Origin: Peronospora farinosa
Lineage: Eukaryota; Oomycota; Peronosporomycetes; Peronosporales; Peronosporaceae
Direction of reading: 5' to 3'
Length of the DNA stretch: 64,000 bases
Assembly: GCA_947646735.1 (NCBI GenBank)
Contig: CANTFK010000015.1
Location: 1 to 64,000 of the forward strand
The notes beneath the pieces are model-generated. The model ran no database searches and was not told the origin of the DNA. It worked only from the letters and a program-made list of their open reading frames with translations. Below are positions 49,056 to 59,181 of this stretch, one piece after another. The position numbers and the translations under genes are program-made. Within the stretch, counting starts at the first letter, position 1. Each line of letters begins with the position of its first letter.

Positions 49056-51311
49056 TGTGGTGAAGTGCCAGGAGAATCGGGGCCCAGGGTAACAAGGCCC
49101 CAGGTTACCAGGGTACAGGGGCCCCAGGGTACAAGGGCCCAGGCCTCGCAAGGTCCCAAGGTTCAATAGAGGGTCACCAGGGACAGGGTTTCCAGTCACC
49201 AGGGACCGGAGTACTAGTCACCAGGGACAGGGTTTTCAGTTACCGGGGACAGGGATACCAGTTACCGGGGACAGGGTTTCTAGTAACCGGGTACAAGGGT
49301 ATTAGTCACCAGGGACAGGGCACCAGGGACAGGGGTACCAGCTACCGGGGACAGGGGTACCAGTCACCGGGGACAGGGGTACCGAACGTCCAGGTTACCG
49401 GAGACAGGGATACCATTTACCGGGGACTTGGTTTCTAGTAACCGGGTACAAGGGTATCAGTCACCAGGGACAGGGCACCAGGGACAGGGGTACCAGCTAC
49501 CGGGAACAGGGGTACCAGTCACCGGGAACAGGGGTACCAGTCACCGGGGACAGGGGTATCGAACGTCCAGGTTACCGGGAACAGGGATACCAGTTACCGG
49601 GGACAGGGTTTCTAGTAACCGGGGACAAGGGTACCAGCTATCGGGGACAGGGGTATCGAACGTCCAGGATCAAAGGTACAAGGTTACCCTACCGTGCGCA
49701 CACCAGGACCCGAAAGGGCCAGTGCCCCGAGGTGGTCCAGGGTCCTAAGGTCAAAGAAGGTACAAGGTATTTCTACGTGCAGAGCCATTACAGGCTCCAA
49801 GGTCCAAGGGCCCACGGTACAAGAGACCAGGGTACCAGGGTACAAGAACCCAGGCCTCGCAAGGTTCCAAGGTTCAACCGAGGGTCACCAGGGACAGGGG
49901 TGCCAGTCACCAGAGACGCGGGTTCCTAGTCACCAGGGACAGGTTTTTCAGTCACCAGGGACAGGGCACCAGGGACAGGGGTATCGAACGTCCAGGGTTA
50001 AAGATACAAGGTTACCCTACCGGGCGCACACCAGGATTCGAAAGGTCCAGTGCCCCGAGGTGGTCCAAGGTTCTCAGGTCAACGAAGATACAAGGTATTT
50101 CAACGTGCAGAGTCGGTACAGGCCCCAAGGTTCAAGAGCACAGGGTACAAGAGCCCAGGGTATCAGGGACCAAGGGCCCAGGGGTACAGGGGCCCAGGGG
50201 TACAGGGGCCCAAGGGTACAGAGGCCCAGGGGCCCAGGGGTACAGAGGTACAGGGGCCCAGGGGTACAGGGGCCCAGGGGTACAGGGGCCCAGGGGTACA
50301 GGGGCCCAGGGGTACAGAGGCTCAGGGGCCCAGGGGTACAGGGGTACAGAGGCCCAGGGGCCCAGGGGTGTAGGGGCCCAGAGGCCGAGGGGTACAAAGG
50401 CCCAGGGGTACAGGGGTACAGGGGCCCAGGGGTACAGGGGTACAGGGGCCCAGGGGCCTAATGTCCGAGGGTGCAGAATCGGTACACAGAATATCGAAGA
50501 TTACAGGAAGTACAGGTACCAAGGATTTAGTTCTTCCTCCAAGAGTCGGCACGTGGCACTATCCAGATCAAAGGGTCAGGGTTAGGCAAGAAAAAGCATA
50601 CAAAGTATAAAGTAAATAGCTACACTCGAATTTGCATTACACGTGGCAGCTCCAAGCGCTTCCTTCAAGCTTCTTCGTCACCTCACCTATTCCGGGCGGG
50701 ATACCATTTGGCCCACCGACGTCAGGTGAGGTGATGGCTCAAGCAACGCAAGATGAACCTCAGGATAGTTGGCCTGAGGTGTCAAGTTAGTGTCAAGACT
50801 CAAGTGCGAGCTTGTTTCGATCTACCCACCTGTTCCGGGGAAGGGATTTATTTTGGCCCCCCCGTTGAAGACAGACGTGTGGTAAGATTCAAGCTCGAAC
50901 GAACCCCAGAAAATATTTTGGCCTGTGGGTTCGTACTTATTCCACGACCCGATATAGGAAGCGGTTTCCCTACGGGGAACAATAAAAGGGGTCGAAAGAC
51001 AAGAAACCGTTAGCCACCGAAGGGGTACATAGTACCAGGTGCACTGCTCTCGACCCAGTCGATTGAGCCCAAGAAACCCTGGTCCCGAGTGAAGCATATC
51101 CACTCGTGGCCCCCAAGTCCCTCCATACAAGACCAAGTCATTAAGTCTTCTGCGTCTAACGAGGAGCAAGACCAGCCAAGCCGACGGGTACACCAGGTGA
51201 GACCCAAGGTTGACGCGACACGGTATCGGAGTACCCCCTCCGTAAGTCGGCAGTCCGGCGCTGTGTGTGTTTGTGGTTATCTCACGTCGTTTGAGAATCC
51301 ACTCCACCACA
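49056..51311 (+). repeat. 2256-bp solo LTR of the large (Chronos-like) Gypsy element
   Basis: Has inverted ends TGTGGTG / CACCACA and a GAGA target duplication, so it is a complete solo LTR. It starts tgtggtgaagtgccag, as does the LTR of the right-hand element (55797 downwards, tgtggagaagtgccag). The part 50470-50721 (aatgtccgagggtgcagaa...accgacgtc) is a close match to 55215-54965 on the minus strand. Positions 49085-50460 are GTAC-rich tandem repeats. A TATA-like aacaataaaagg near 50978 may mark the LTR promoter. Length is unusually large for a Gypsy LTR because of the repeats. Confidence 0.88.
49085..50460. repeat. GTAC-rich minisatellites inside the solo LTR
   Basis: Two arrays. 49160-49680 has mixed units built from accggggacaggggtaccagtc. 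50165-50460 is a cleaner 16-bp unit (caggggtacaggggcc) with variants. KpnI/RsaI-type GGTACC and GTAC words recur. Long stop-free frames here on both strands follow from the repeat and are not genes. Confidence 0.9.
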
Positions 51312-51315
51312 GAGA
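51312..51315. repeat. Target-site duplication GAGA, right
   Basis: Right-hand partner of 49052-49055. Confidence 0.88.
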
Positions 51316-51975
51316 CGTCGACGCAAGTTCGATGTCAGTGAAGTGTTTACTCATCTCTTGGTATCTCCAAGTGACTGGCCGAATGTCACAGTCGTGGATC
51401 GTGATTCCACGACGTTGGCGGTGCACAGAGCGAGCGATGGCCCTCTCTGCACTGCTTGTGCTGTTCTTCGAGACACAAGTGACAGTGACTCCTCACTACA
51501 GAGCGAAGAGGACGACGAGAGCGACGCGGTCGAACAGGGGTTCCCGCGCGTCATTAATGCGGTTGAACAGGGTCTCCCGCACGTGAATGCAGTGGTTGAG
51601 CCGGGGTTACCATCTGCACCTATTGTGGTCGAGCAGGGGCTCCCACAAGGGCATTGTGACGACGAGCAAGAGCTCGCCAACGAGTGTGACGTGGACGGAC
51701 AGGAGTCCCCACGCGAGAGCATGATGGTCGAACCGGGGTTCCCATCATCACCCACTGTGGTCGAACCGAGGTTCCCACATGGGCATACTGTGGTTGAGCA
51801 GGGGCTCCCGCACGGGTTTACGGCGGCCGAGCAGGAGCTTCCGGATCAAGTGTCGACGGTTAAGTTTGGGCTACCTTCTATTGTTTCCGGCATTGTGGAT
51901 GAGGACATCCATTGCCTAGAGAGGGGTGATGGTTTATCACCTGACTGCGACTCGCCAGCTTCGAGTAGTGAGTGA
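51316..51975 (+). pseudogene. Gypsy element C: protease-RT linker with tandem repeats
   Basis: The frame resumes R-R-R-K-F-D-V-S-E-V-F-T-H-L-L-V-S-P-S-D-W-P-N-V and goes on to at least eight repeats of about 16 residues (A-V-E-Q-G-L-P-H-V, V-V-E-P-G-F-P-S-S-P-T). It is open through to 51975. An acidic block (S-E-E-D-D-E-S-D) comes before the repeats. The function in the polyprotein is not known. Confidence 0.75.
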
Positions 51976-52732
51976 CTCGAAGCACGATGGGGACAACACC
52001 ACCGAAAATTTAGCTTTGGAATGTGTCCACACTATCGTGTACGTGGAAGGGAGTCCACAAAGGCGCCAATGTACTGAAGTCGAGAGTCCTCCTCGTGATG
52101 CGCCTTCCATTACAAGCCTTCCAGGGCTTTCCTGGAAGCATTTCCTACGTGACCTTAAGGGAGGCACTGTGGAACAAGTGTGTCTAATCACCAACGAGGT
52201 GGTTACCGTGGCAAATGAGGAGCATATGGCGCGCCCTCGAAGCGCTGAGCCGAAGTCAGCGCGTGAAGAAAGGTTTGCATCACAGTCATGGGAGGCCCTG
52301 CGAGAGTCTGGTAACCCCGTCTACGACATTGCTCGTGAGTATGCAGACGTGTTCCCGGACAAGATCCCGGCTGAACTTCCTGCGGACCGCGGTGTTCGGC
52401 ACGAGATTGATCTCGTGCCAGGGTCGAAGTATTGTGTGACACGGCAGTGGCCGTTGCCTCGAGATCAAGTCGAAGCTATTGACGCACTCTTCGAAGGCCG
52501 CCGCAAAGCGGGTCATGTGCGTGAGAGTTTCTCACCACATTCGATTTCAACCTCCTGCGTGAAGAAGGCTACGGGAGGATGGAGGATAGTGCATGCGTTT
52601 AAAAGTTGAGTGATGCCACTATTCCTGCGCAAACGCCAATTCCCAGGAAGGACATAATGCTGAATTTCATGTCAGGAATTGTCATCTTCAGTTCCATCGA
52701 CTTGGCCGATGGCTTTTACCAGATTCAGATGC
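51926..52732 (+). pseudogene. Gypsy element C: RT, N-terminal part
   Basis: [20 protein letters not shown] (about 52398-52460), [20 protein letters not shown], then in shifted frames S-S-I-D-L-A-D-G-F-Y-Q-I-Q-M-R up to 52732, where similarity ends. The missing continuation (P-S-D-I-P-L-T-A-V) lies at 54955 on the other strand. Confidence 0.85.
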
Positions 52733-53059
52733 GACTCAATCGGCGCGTATTTGGCATTAGGTGAACGCTTATCCGAAGACGGGTCAATAAATGTCTGCGC
52801 GAGCCATCGAGGTAATGGGGACGCCACGTCTGAAGGCGTCAAAGTAGCCGTCTTCGCCTTGATCGGGTTACTATATTCGCGCTCAAAATACCTTGCGCTG
52901 CACTCGATCTTTGTTTATCACCTTTATCCCCTCTAGAGTGGAGCCACTAGGTGTTGTGGGTCGCCCCACGGCCAGGAGAGTAGGAACACTAGGGTGAAGA
53001 GCCGAATTCACAAAAATGGCGTCAACTCTGTTGACGCGTGTACGGCGTTGTTGAGAGCG
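52733..53059 (-). pseudogene. Inverted piece of element C: region after integrase
   Basis: On the minus strand this follows the integrase: F-A-L-N-N-A-V-H-A-S-T-E-L-T-P-F, then short disrupted frames. A chromodomain was not identified. It ends at the inversion joint with RT at 52733. Confidence 0.55.
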
Positions 53060-53690
53060 AACTCAGCGAGTGGTAAAAATGCACTCTAACCTGTGAATAA
53101 CGTAGCGTAACTTCGAAGAACGTCTTCGAGGACCCGGTTCACGCGCTCCGTTTGCCCATTCGTTTCCGGATGGGCCGCAGCCTACATCAGCAGTTTTGTC
53201 CTGAGGAGCTCGAAAAGTTGGCGTCCAAAATGCGGACGTAAATCGCGGATCACGGTCCGAAACAATGTTTTCTGGAAGACCATGATGACGAAACACCGCG
53301 TCAATGAAGTTTGCCGAGGTGATCTTAGCGTGAACAGGCACTAGATGTGTCATCTTGTTGAATCTGTCAGCAAAAACCAATATGCCCGTTCGAGCTTGGC
53401 CATCGGGCGAAAGCCCGAAGATGAAGTCCATCGAAATTGAATTCCAGGCTTCTGATGCAATTGGCAACGATCGCAAGGGAGCCTGTGGCGATGGAGATGG
53501 CTTCACACGCTGGCATATTTCGCACGTTCGGATCCAGTTGCGTACCCACTTGTACATGTGGGGCCAGAAGAAGTCTCGAGACACAGCCGCGAAAGACTTT
53601 TCGCGGCCTAAATGGCCGCAGGCAGAAGCATCGTGATACTCGTGAATGATTCTTCACGCAAATCCATGTCATTGGCAATCACCGTGCGAG
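53060..53690 (-). pseudogene. Inverted piece of element C: integrase
   Basis: Frame 53584-53063: M-S-R-D-F-F-W-P-H-M-Y-K-W-V, then C-E-I-C-Q-R-V-K-P (zinc finger), I-S-M-D-F-I-F-G-L-S-P-D (first Asp), and I-V-S-D-R-D-P-R-F-T-S-A-F-W (second Asp). The third motif (G-N-E-W-A-N-G-A-R) is distorted by a shift near 53190. Confidence 0.85.
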
Positions 53691-54447
53691 GAGCATCGAA
53701 TTGGTCGATGCTATACAGAAGCAAATCTCCGTCTAAACTGTATCGATGAATATGGTCGCGCTTGGTACGAGATAATGCACCAAGTGCAGCATCGCTGGGA
53801 GCACGCAGATACTCGATAACGTCTGCATAATCTGAATTGCCCTTGTACGCTGCGACGATCTCATCAAATGAACACGGCTCGGGTGTAATCCGAGTTAGGT
53901 TCAGCGATACACACATCGCACATCGGTCATCATCGTCCTCGTCATCAGTAGCCTGACGACTCAGAGCAGTCCGAGGATCGTAGTCGAGACGTCGTGACAA
54001 GGCGTCAGCGAAAATATTAGTCTTGCCTGGCTTGTAATGCAAGACGAAGTTGTACTCAGAGAAGAATGAGAGCCATCGTGCCATCTGTTGGGACAGGTGT
54101 GTGCTCTTCATCGCTGTGCGCAGCGATGCATGATCGGTGTACAAAGCTAATGTACGTTCACCAAGGGGATGCACGCGAAACTTGATAAGTGCATAGCGCA
54201 TCGCTAATAACTCCTTTTCGTGAACCGGATAGTTCTTCTCAGCTGGCTTCATCTGTCGCGACTGATAACTCACGACTCGTTCACGGCCCTCATCATCAAA
54301 TTGCATGAGGGCACAACCGATTGAAAAATCACTGGCGTCGCAAACCACGTGCAACGGCTTGGAATCGTCTGGTAGGACCAGGACTGGCGCTGACGCTAGG
54401 CTCTTCTTTACTTCTTCGAAGGCTGCCTGGTGCTCAGGACGCCACAA
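53691..54447 (-). pseudogene. Inverted piece of element C: RNase H
   Basis: A long intact frame (54447-53608) begins W-R-P-E-H-Q-A-A-F-E-E-V-K-K, then V-V-C-D-A-S-D-F-S-I-G-C-A-L (first Asp), N-Y-P-V-H-E-K-E-L-L-A-M (Glu), L-Y-T-D-H-A-S-L (Asp) and Y-K-P-G-K-T-N-I-F-A-D-A-L-S-R-R. All Gypsy RNase H catalytic residues are present. Confidence 0.9.
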
Positions 54448-54955
54448 CCACGTGGCGTCTTTCTTCAGAGTGACGACAAAGGCTGGATAGAACCAGCATA
54501 ATCCTTCGTATACTTGTGCAAATAATTAGCCAAGCCAAGCCACTGGCGCAGCTCCGTAGGGTTCTTCGGTGTGGGCCAAGAACAGATGGACGACACCTTC
54601 TCTGGATCGGCTTGAACTCCCGATTTACTCGCATAGCAACCCAACACCGGAATCTCCGGTGCACAAAAGACACACTTCTTGAGATTCGCGTACAACTTGT
54701 TGCCCCGCATAACTTGAAACACTTGCTTCAGGTGTTAAAGGTGAACTTGGACATCGTTGAGGTTGCCCTCGGCGCGACTGTGGACGAAAATGTCGTCAAA
54801 ATAACTTGGGGCAAAGTTCCGAAGAGGTCTCAACACTTGAGAAACCATGCGATTGAAAGTGGCCGGAGCGTTCTTCAATCCTTGTGGCATAACCAGCCAC
54901 TCCCATAACATGCCACTCGGGGTGCTCACCGCGGTGAGTGGGATATCACTCGGTC
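54448..54955 (-). pseudogene. Inverted piece of element C: RT, C-terminal part
   Basis: Starts R-P-S-D-I-P-L-T-A-V-S-T-P-S-G-M-L-W-E-W-L-V-M-P-Q-G, then Y-F-D-D-I-F-V-H-S-R (catalytic box, about 54800) and, after shifts near 54735 and 54465, W-L-G-L-A-N-Y-L-H-K. It joins exactly in frame to the RT piece that ends at 52732 if the segment 52733-54955 is turned round. Confidence 0.88.
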
Positions 54956-54959
54956 TAAC

Positions 54960-55797
54960 ACCTGCTGGACGTCGGGGGGCCAAAGGGTATCCCGCCCGGA
55001 AGAGGTGTAGCGACGGAGAAGCTTAGGAGGGGCGCTTAAAGCTGCCACGTGTAATGCAAATTCGAGTGTGTTTATTTATCTTATTCTCTGTATGCTTTTC
55101 TTGCCTAACCCTAACCCTTTGATCTGGAAAGTGCCACGTGCCGACTCTTGGAGGAAGGACTGGCTCCTTGGTACCCTGTACTTTCTGTAATCTTCGATAT
55201 TCTGTGTACCGGTTCTGCACCCTCGGACATTGGGCCCCGGTACCCCTGGGCCTCGGTACCCTGGGCCCCGGTACCCTGGTACCCTTAGGTCCCTGGGCCC
55301 TAGTATCCTGGTACCCTTAGGCCCCTGGGCCCGGCACCCGGGTACCCTTAGGCCCCTGGGTTCCGGCACCCTGGTACCCCTAGGCCCCGTACCCTGGCAC
55401 CCCTAGGCCCCTGGGCCCTAGTATCCTGGTTCCCCTGGGCCCCTGTTACCTGGGGTCCGCATGTTGCCTGGAGTCCACATGCTACCTGGGGTCCACCTGT
55501 CACCTGGGTCCACCTGTTGTCTGGGTCAACCTGTTGCCTGGGGTCCACCGGTCACCTGGGTCCACCTGTTGTCTGGGACCCACCTGTTACCTGGGGTCAA
55601 CTTAAGCTGTCCTAGCAGTACTGGTCCTTTGGTCTGTAGTGTAGGGCATCCTAGTATCTTCTCCGAACTCGGGACCTTGGACCAGTTCGGGACCCTGGTC
55701 ACTCCCTGTCACTCATTCAAGAGAGTGACCGAGATCTTTCCCGCCAGTTATTATAATAACTACGAAGGGCCCCCCATTTCTCTGGCACTTCTCCACA
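54960..55797 (-). repeat. 3' LTR of the Chronos-like element, truncated
   Basis: In minus direction the LTR begins TGTGGAGAAGTGCCAGAG at 55797, contains GTAC/CCAGG-rich short repeats (about 55620-55220) and ends at about 54960 after ccgacgtc. There the solo copy continues for nearly 600 more bases. It is therefore cut at its 3' end, right at the inversion joint of element C. A purine-rich stretch (caggggacagc, minus) precedes it as possible polypurine tract. A 16-bp perfect palindrome (agttattataataact, 55746-55761) is not in the solo copy. Telomere-like cctaaccctaaccc occurs at about 55109. Confidence 0.78.
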
Positions 55798-55859
55798 GCT
55801 GTCCCCTGCGCGCTGGTCTTCCGAACTTCGGCAAGACCCCGTGCATCCTTGTCCCGTCT

Positions 55860-55935
55860 CCTTAACATATAAGTAGGTGTCCATGTGCTTGACGATCTTT
55901 CGCATTCACCAACTCACCCACCCTTTATTTACCAG
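55860..55935 (+). promoter_or_regulatory. Candidate promoter and 3' splice site of the antisense gene
   Basis: A TATA-like acatataag lies at about 55865, and ctttatttaccag ends at 55935, a good polypyrimidine-AG acceptor. The reading frame downstream is open from 55893 but has no ATG before the first conserved-looking residues. A short upstream exon (an ATG exists at 55883 in another frame) or a start further in is likely. Confidence 0.4.
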
Positions 55936-58288
55936 TGGCCTCTTCCAGTTCTTTCTCCGACGAACCCCCAGCACCTGGCCGTTTGTCTACCCCTCCACTG
56001 CCTGGACCTGACCCTGCCTTGGTCATTCCGACTGTAGACCTTGTCGGAGAGCCCCCCGATTATGCGAGTGTTACCCGGGCGTGGGAAGCGATCCAGCTGG
56101 CGATGGAACGAGCCCAAGTTATGGAGACCCTTGCTGACAATCATAGGGCCCTCCAGCAGGCCTATCAGGCTGAGCATCGCCGGGCCCAAGACTTGCAGAG
56201 TCGCGTGGACGAGGTCGTTCGACTTGGAAAAGTTGATCTTCCCCGGATCGAGGCTCGAATTCGGAAGCTCGTTCGCGATCATGAAACCGACCAGCTAACC
56301 ATTGCGGAATACCGAGATGCGCTCGCCACCCGGAAGGATTATCGGCTTGAAGTTGAAGCGTCTCAGTCCAAGATTCGGTACTGGAGGGGCCAGTATGAGG
56401 CCACGGTGACGAGCTTCACACTCCAGATAGAAGAGCTGGAGGCCAAGTTGGATACCACCGCGGCCGATCTTCGGTCCACTGTATCTCAAGTGTCACTACT
56501 TCGAGATGAGCTGGCCCGCTCTAAATCCCTCGTGAAGCAAGTCGCCTGCCAACGGGACCAACTCCAGAAACAGCTGGCCGTAGCTCGGAGCGCCGCGGAT
56601 AGATCTGCCTCGCCTAAGACTAAGGTCCCAGGACCTTCCAGGGCTAAAAGATCTCGGTCTCCTGCTGCCGAAGTTCCAGCCCCTTCCTCATCGAAGAAGC
56701 GTCGGACCACCCGTGCCCCAAGTTCCCCTGAAGACGAGTCCAGTAGCAGCGATGAGTCTCTGCTAGCGGCGATGGCTCGGTCACGTGCCTCTCGTCGTCG
56801 TGGTAGCCCGGTGACTTCCGTGGGGAAACCCGCTCCAGAGGTGGTGGACTTATCTCGTAAAACGACATCGGGCCCTTCTTCGACGTCCGTGGGATCTACT
56901 GGGACATCCAAGTCCGGTCCTCTCCCAACATCAACGGAGTCCAAACCGGTGGGATCCACTGGGAGACCAAAAGTCAAGCCTCTTCCCAAACCGGCGGGGT
57001 CCACTGGGAAACCAACGTCCAAGTCTCTTCCTAAACCGGCGGGGTCCACTGGGAAACCAACGAAACCGGCGGGGTCCACTGGGAAACCAACGAAACTGGC
57101 GGGGTCCACTGGGAAACCAACGAAACCGGCAGGGTCCACCGGGAAACCAACGTCCAAGCCTCTTCCAAAACCGGCGGGGTCCACTGGGAAACCAACGAAA
57201 CCGGCGGGGTCCACTGGGAAACCAACGTCCAAGTCTTTTCCAAAACCGGCGGGGTCTGCTGGGAAACCAACGAAACCAGCGGGGTCCACTAGGAAACCAA
57301 CGTCCAAGCCTCTTCCTAAACCGGCGGGGTCCACTGGGAAACCAATGACCAAGCCTCCTCCCGAAGTACAGACGTCACCTGCTGCTTCTTCCAGCTCGGA
57401 AAAGACACCCACGCCTCCTTCCGACCTGTTCATCCAGCTTTTCGGTCCTTCTGAGTCCGATACTGAGAGTCTCGACTCTGATGATCAAGGGGTGCCAGCA
57501 TCCAAAGGTCCCGCTGGTTCCAACGCCTGGGGCCCATCCATTCCGGGATATGCCCAGCCAAGTTTGTTCAAGACCGAAGACGTTGCCCCATGGCCCGTCT
57601 ATATGGTAGGCCCCCTTGCGATCTCGCAATTGAGCGTGAAAGACCTGTGGTCCCGCATAACCCTTCCAGCTTCGTGGATGGGTCCGGGCCCCCTCTAGAC
57701 AAGAGATCCAAGGACCGCCTGGGCGAGACTAATAGTCTCGTAACGGAGTCTCAGCTCCGGCTGTTGATGAAATCGCGCCCATGGGAGCAGCAGACGAAGT
57801 CCGAGTATCCTCTCTCGTTCCCCGTAAACGGCTGGTTTGTTGGACTGGTGGAGCTCCACGATGCCTACGTAGACGCATCGCGCCAGAGTTTGTGGGAGGA
57901 CCGGCACCGTCTTCATTTCTCCATAGCTCTTCGTTCCGGCAGTGCGTACATCTCCCGCATTTACAACGCCCGGAAAAAACGACGGGCCAAGGCGACACAG
58001 GCTTGGATGGGAGTGCTGAAGAAGGTTCTGCAGGGGATGGAAGCAGGTCACTGTGACTTGGACATCCTGCTGGACCCCTTCTTCCAGCCCGTTACCCCCA
58101 CGCGTCAGCTGTCTTACTGGACCCCAAGGGTCAACCAGGAGAGCTCTCAACCGGGGCTTATGGCGGCGTTGCAGGTGGTGGATGATGTCGAACCGTGGCG
58201 CATCTTTTACCACAAAAACATTCACGAGCATCCCGCTTTCGGGGTTCCCCGTCTCCATGGCAAGTTTTCTCCACCCGACACCGCCTGA
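55936..58288 (+). CDS. Antisense gene inside the Chronos-like element: coiled-coil, repeat-rich protein
   Basis: Runs opposite to pol and ends about 260 bp from pol's end. Frame 1 is open to 57698 and a second frame covers 57590-58288. A one-base shift in the C run at about 57687-57693 (gggccccctc) would join them into roughly 780 residues; I infer a mutation or slippage there. Layout: N-terminal coiled coil (about 40-230, with L-Q-I-E-E-L-E-A-K-L and L-R-D-E-L-A-R), a basic Ser-rich part (S-S-S-K-K-R-R-T-T-R, likely nuclear signal), an array of K-P-A-G-S-T-G-K-P-T repeats, an acidic patch, then a Trp-rich C-terminal domain of about 190 residues (P-W-E-Q-Q-T-K, D-R-H-R-L-H-F-S-I-A-L-R). No ATG begins the frame. 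I do not recognise the family. It is not a pol domain; a gag-like or nucleic-acid-binding role is possible. Overlapping minus-strand frames are repeat artefacts. Confidence 0.6.
56943..57361. repeat. 30/45-bp coding minisatellite in the antisense gene
   Basis: Units of 30 bp (aaaccggcggggtccactgg...) encode K-P-A-G-S-T-G-K-P-T. Some carry 15 extra bases (tccaagcctcttcct) encoding S-K-P-L-P. About eleven units, all multiples of three, so the frame is kept. Confidence 0.9.
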
Positions 58289-58551
58289 GGGTTATCACTA
58301 GCTTTAAGTGCATCCTTAATAAGCCGAGATAATGCCATTTCACCTCGAAATCCCTAGCACATTCTCAATTTTCCTCTTTGGTGCCATATCTTAGGTAGGT
58401 AGTCCCCCGGTGTCCTCTACAGGTTAGCAATACTTCACTCTTCTTGTTCTGCTGCACTTCTCGAATACATGACTTGACCAATCTCTGTGCATGCAACACA
58501 TACCACCTCCTTCTTGCATCATCTTGGCCTTCCCAAGACAAACTCTCCCCT

Positions 58552-59181
58552 CTACTCCTCATGGCTCTGCATCACCTCAAAACGATTCCGAGTGACTTGC
58601 CTGCGTTCGTAGTCCTCAAGTAGTCCACCGCAATTGAGGTCCACCTCGTCTACCCACGACGGATCGGAGTATCCTTTCCACTGCACCAGGTATTCACATT
58701 GAATACGACCATACCGAGTTTTTCTTCCCATGCGCTTGTCAAGAATCATCTCCACTTCATACTCATTGTCTTCCAACTCTGCATCCCAGCTATCCTCTGG
58801 TAGCAGGGCTTCGTCAAAATCCACTCGATCTGTTTCGTCCACCACCAACACCGTATTCGGTCTGTCGGGATATTGCCGAGCTAGCTTCAACTTCGAAAGG
58901 TGCACCAACGGGTAAATGCGGTGATCGGTCCCACTGATATTCAGGCGAGCTGCATGGTCCCCCACCATCTCTTGTACTCGGAATGGACCATGCCATAGGT
59001 GGGTCAATTTTCGGGCATAGCCTTCCTTGACTCGGTCTAAATACAACCACACCTGAGATTCTGCCTCAATCATGCTATCCGCCACATCTTCATTGTGGAT
59101 CTCGGCTCGACTTTCCATTGCCGATCGCAATAACTCGTTGACTTGTTCCCTTGCCCGGCGATACTGCCGCTGTATCGCCAC
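58552..59181 (-). pseudogene. Chronos-like element: integrase C-terminus and chromodomain
   Basis: An open frame of 209 codons reads M-A-I-Q-R-Q-Y-R-R-A-R-E-Q-V-N, then L-W-H-G-P-F-R-V-Q-E-M-V (GPF/Y-like module), V-H-L-S-K-L-K-L, and a chromodomain C-E-Y-L-V-Q-W-K-G-Y-S-D-P-S-W-V followed by L-L-E-D-Y-E-R-R. It is separated from the integrase core by a shift near 59175. The chromodomain would guide integration to particular chromatin. Confidence 0.85.

Noticed and set aside
49694..50461. Long plus-strand frame of 255 codons rich in G-P-R-G-T-G
   Set aside because: Lies wholly in the GTAC minisatellite of the solo LTR; stop-free frames on both strands come from the repeat unit.
56486..57433. 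315-codon minus-strand frame (G-F-V-G-F-P-V-D-P-A-G repeats)
   Set aside because: Shadow of the coding minisatellite in the plus-strand antisense gene; no coiled coil or other ordered part, whereas the plus frame is longer and structured. Kept as a possibility only because it has the same direction as pol.
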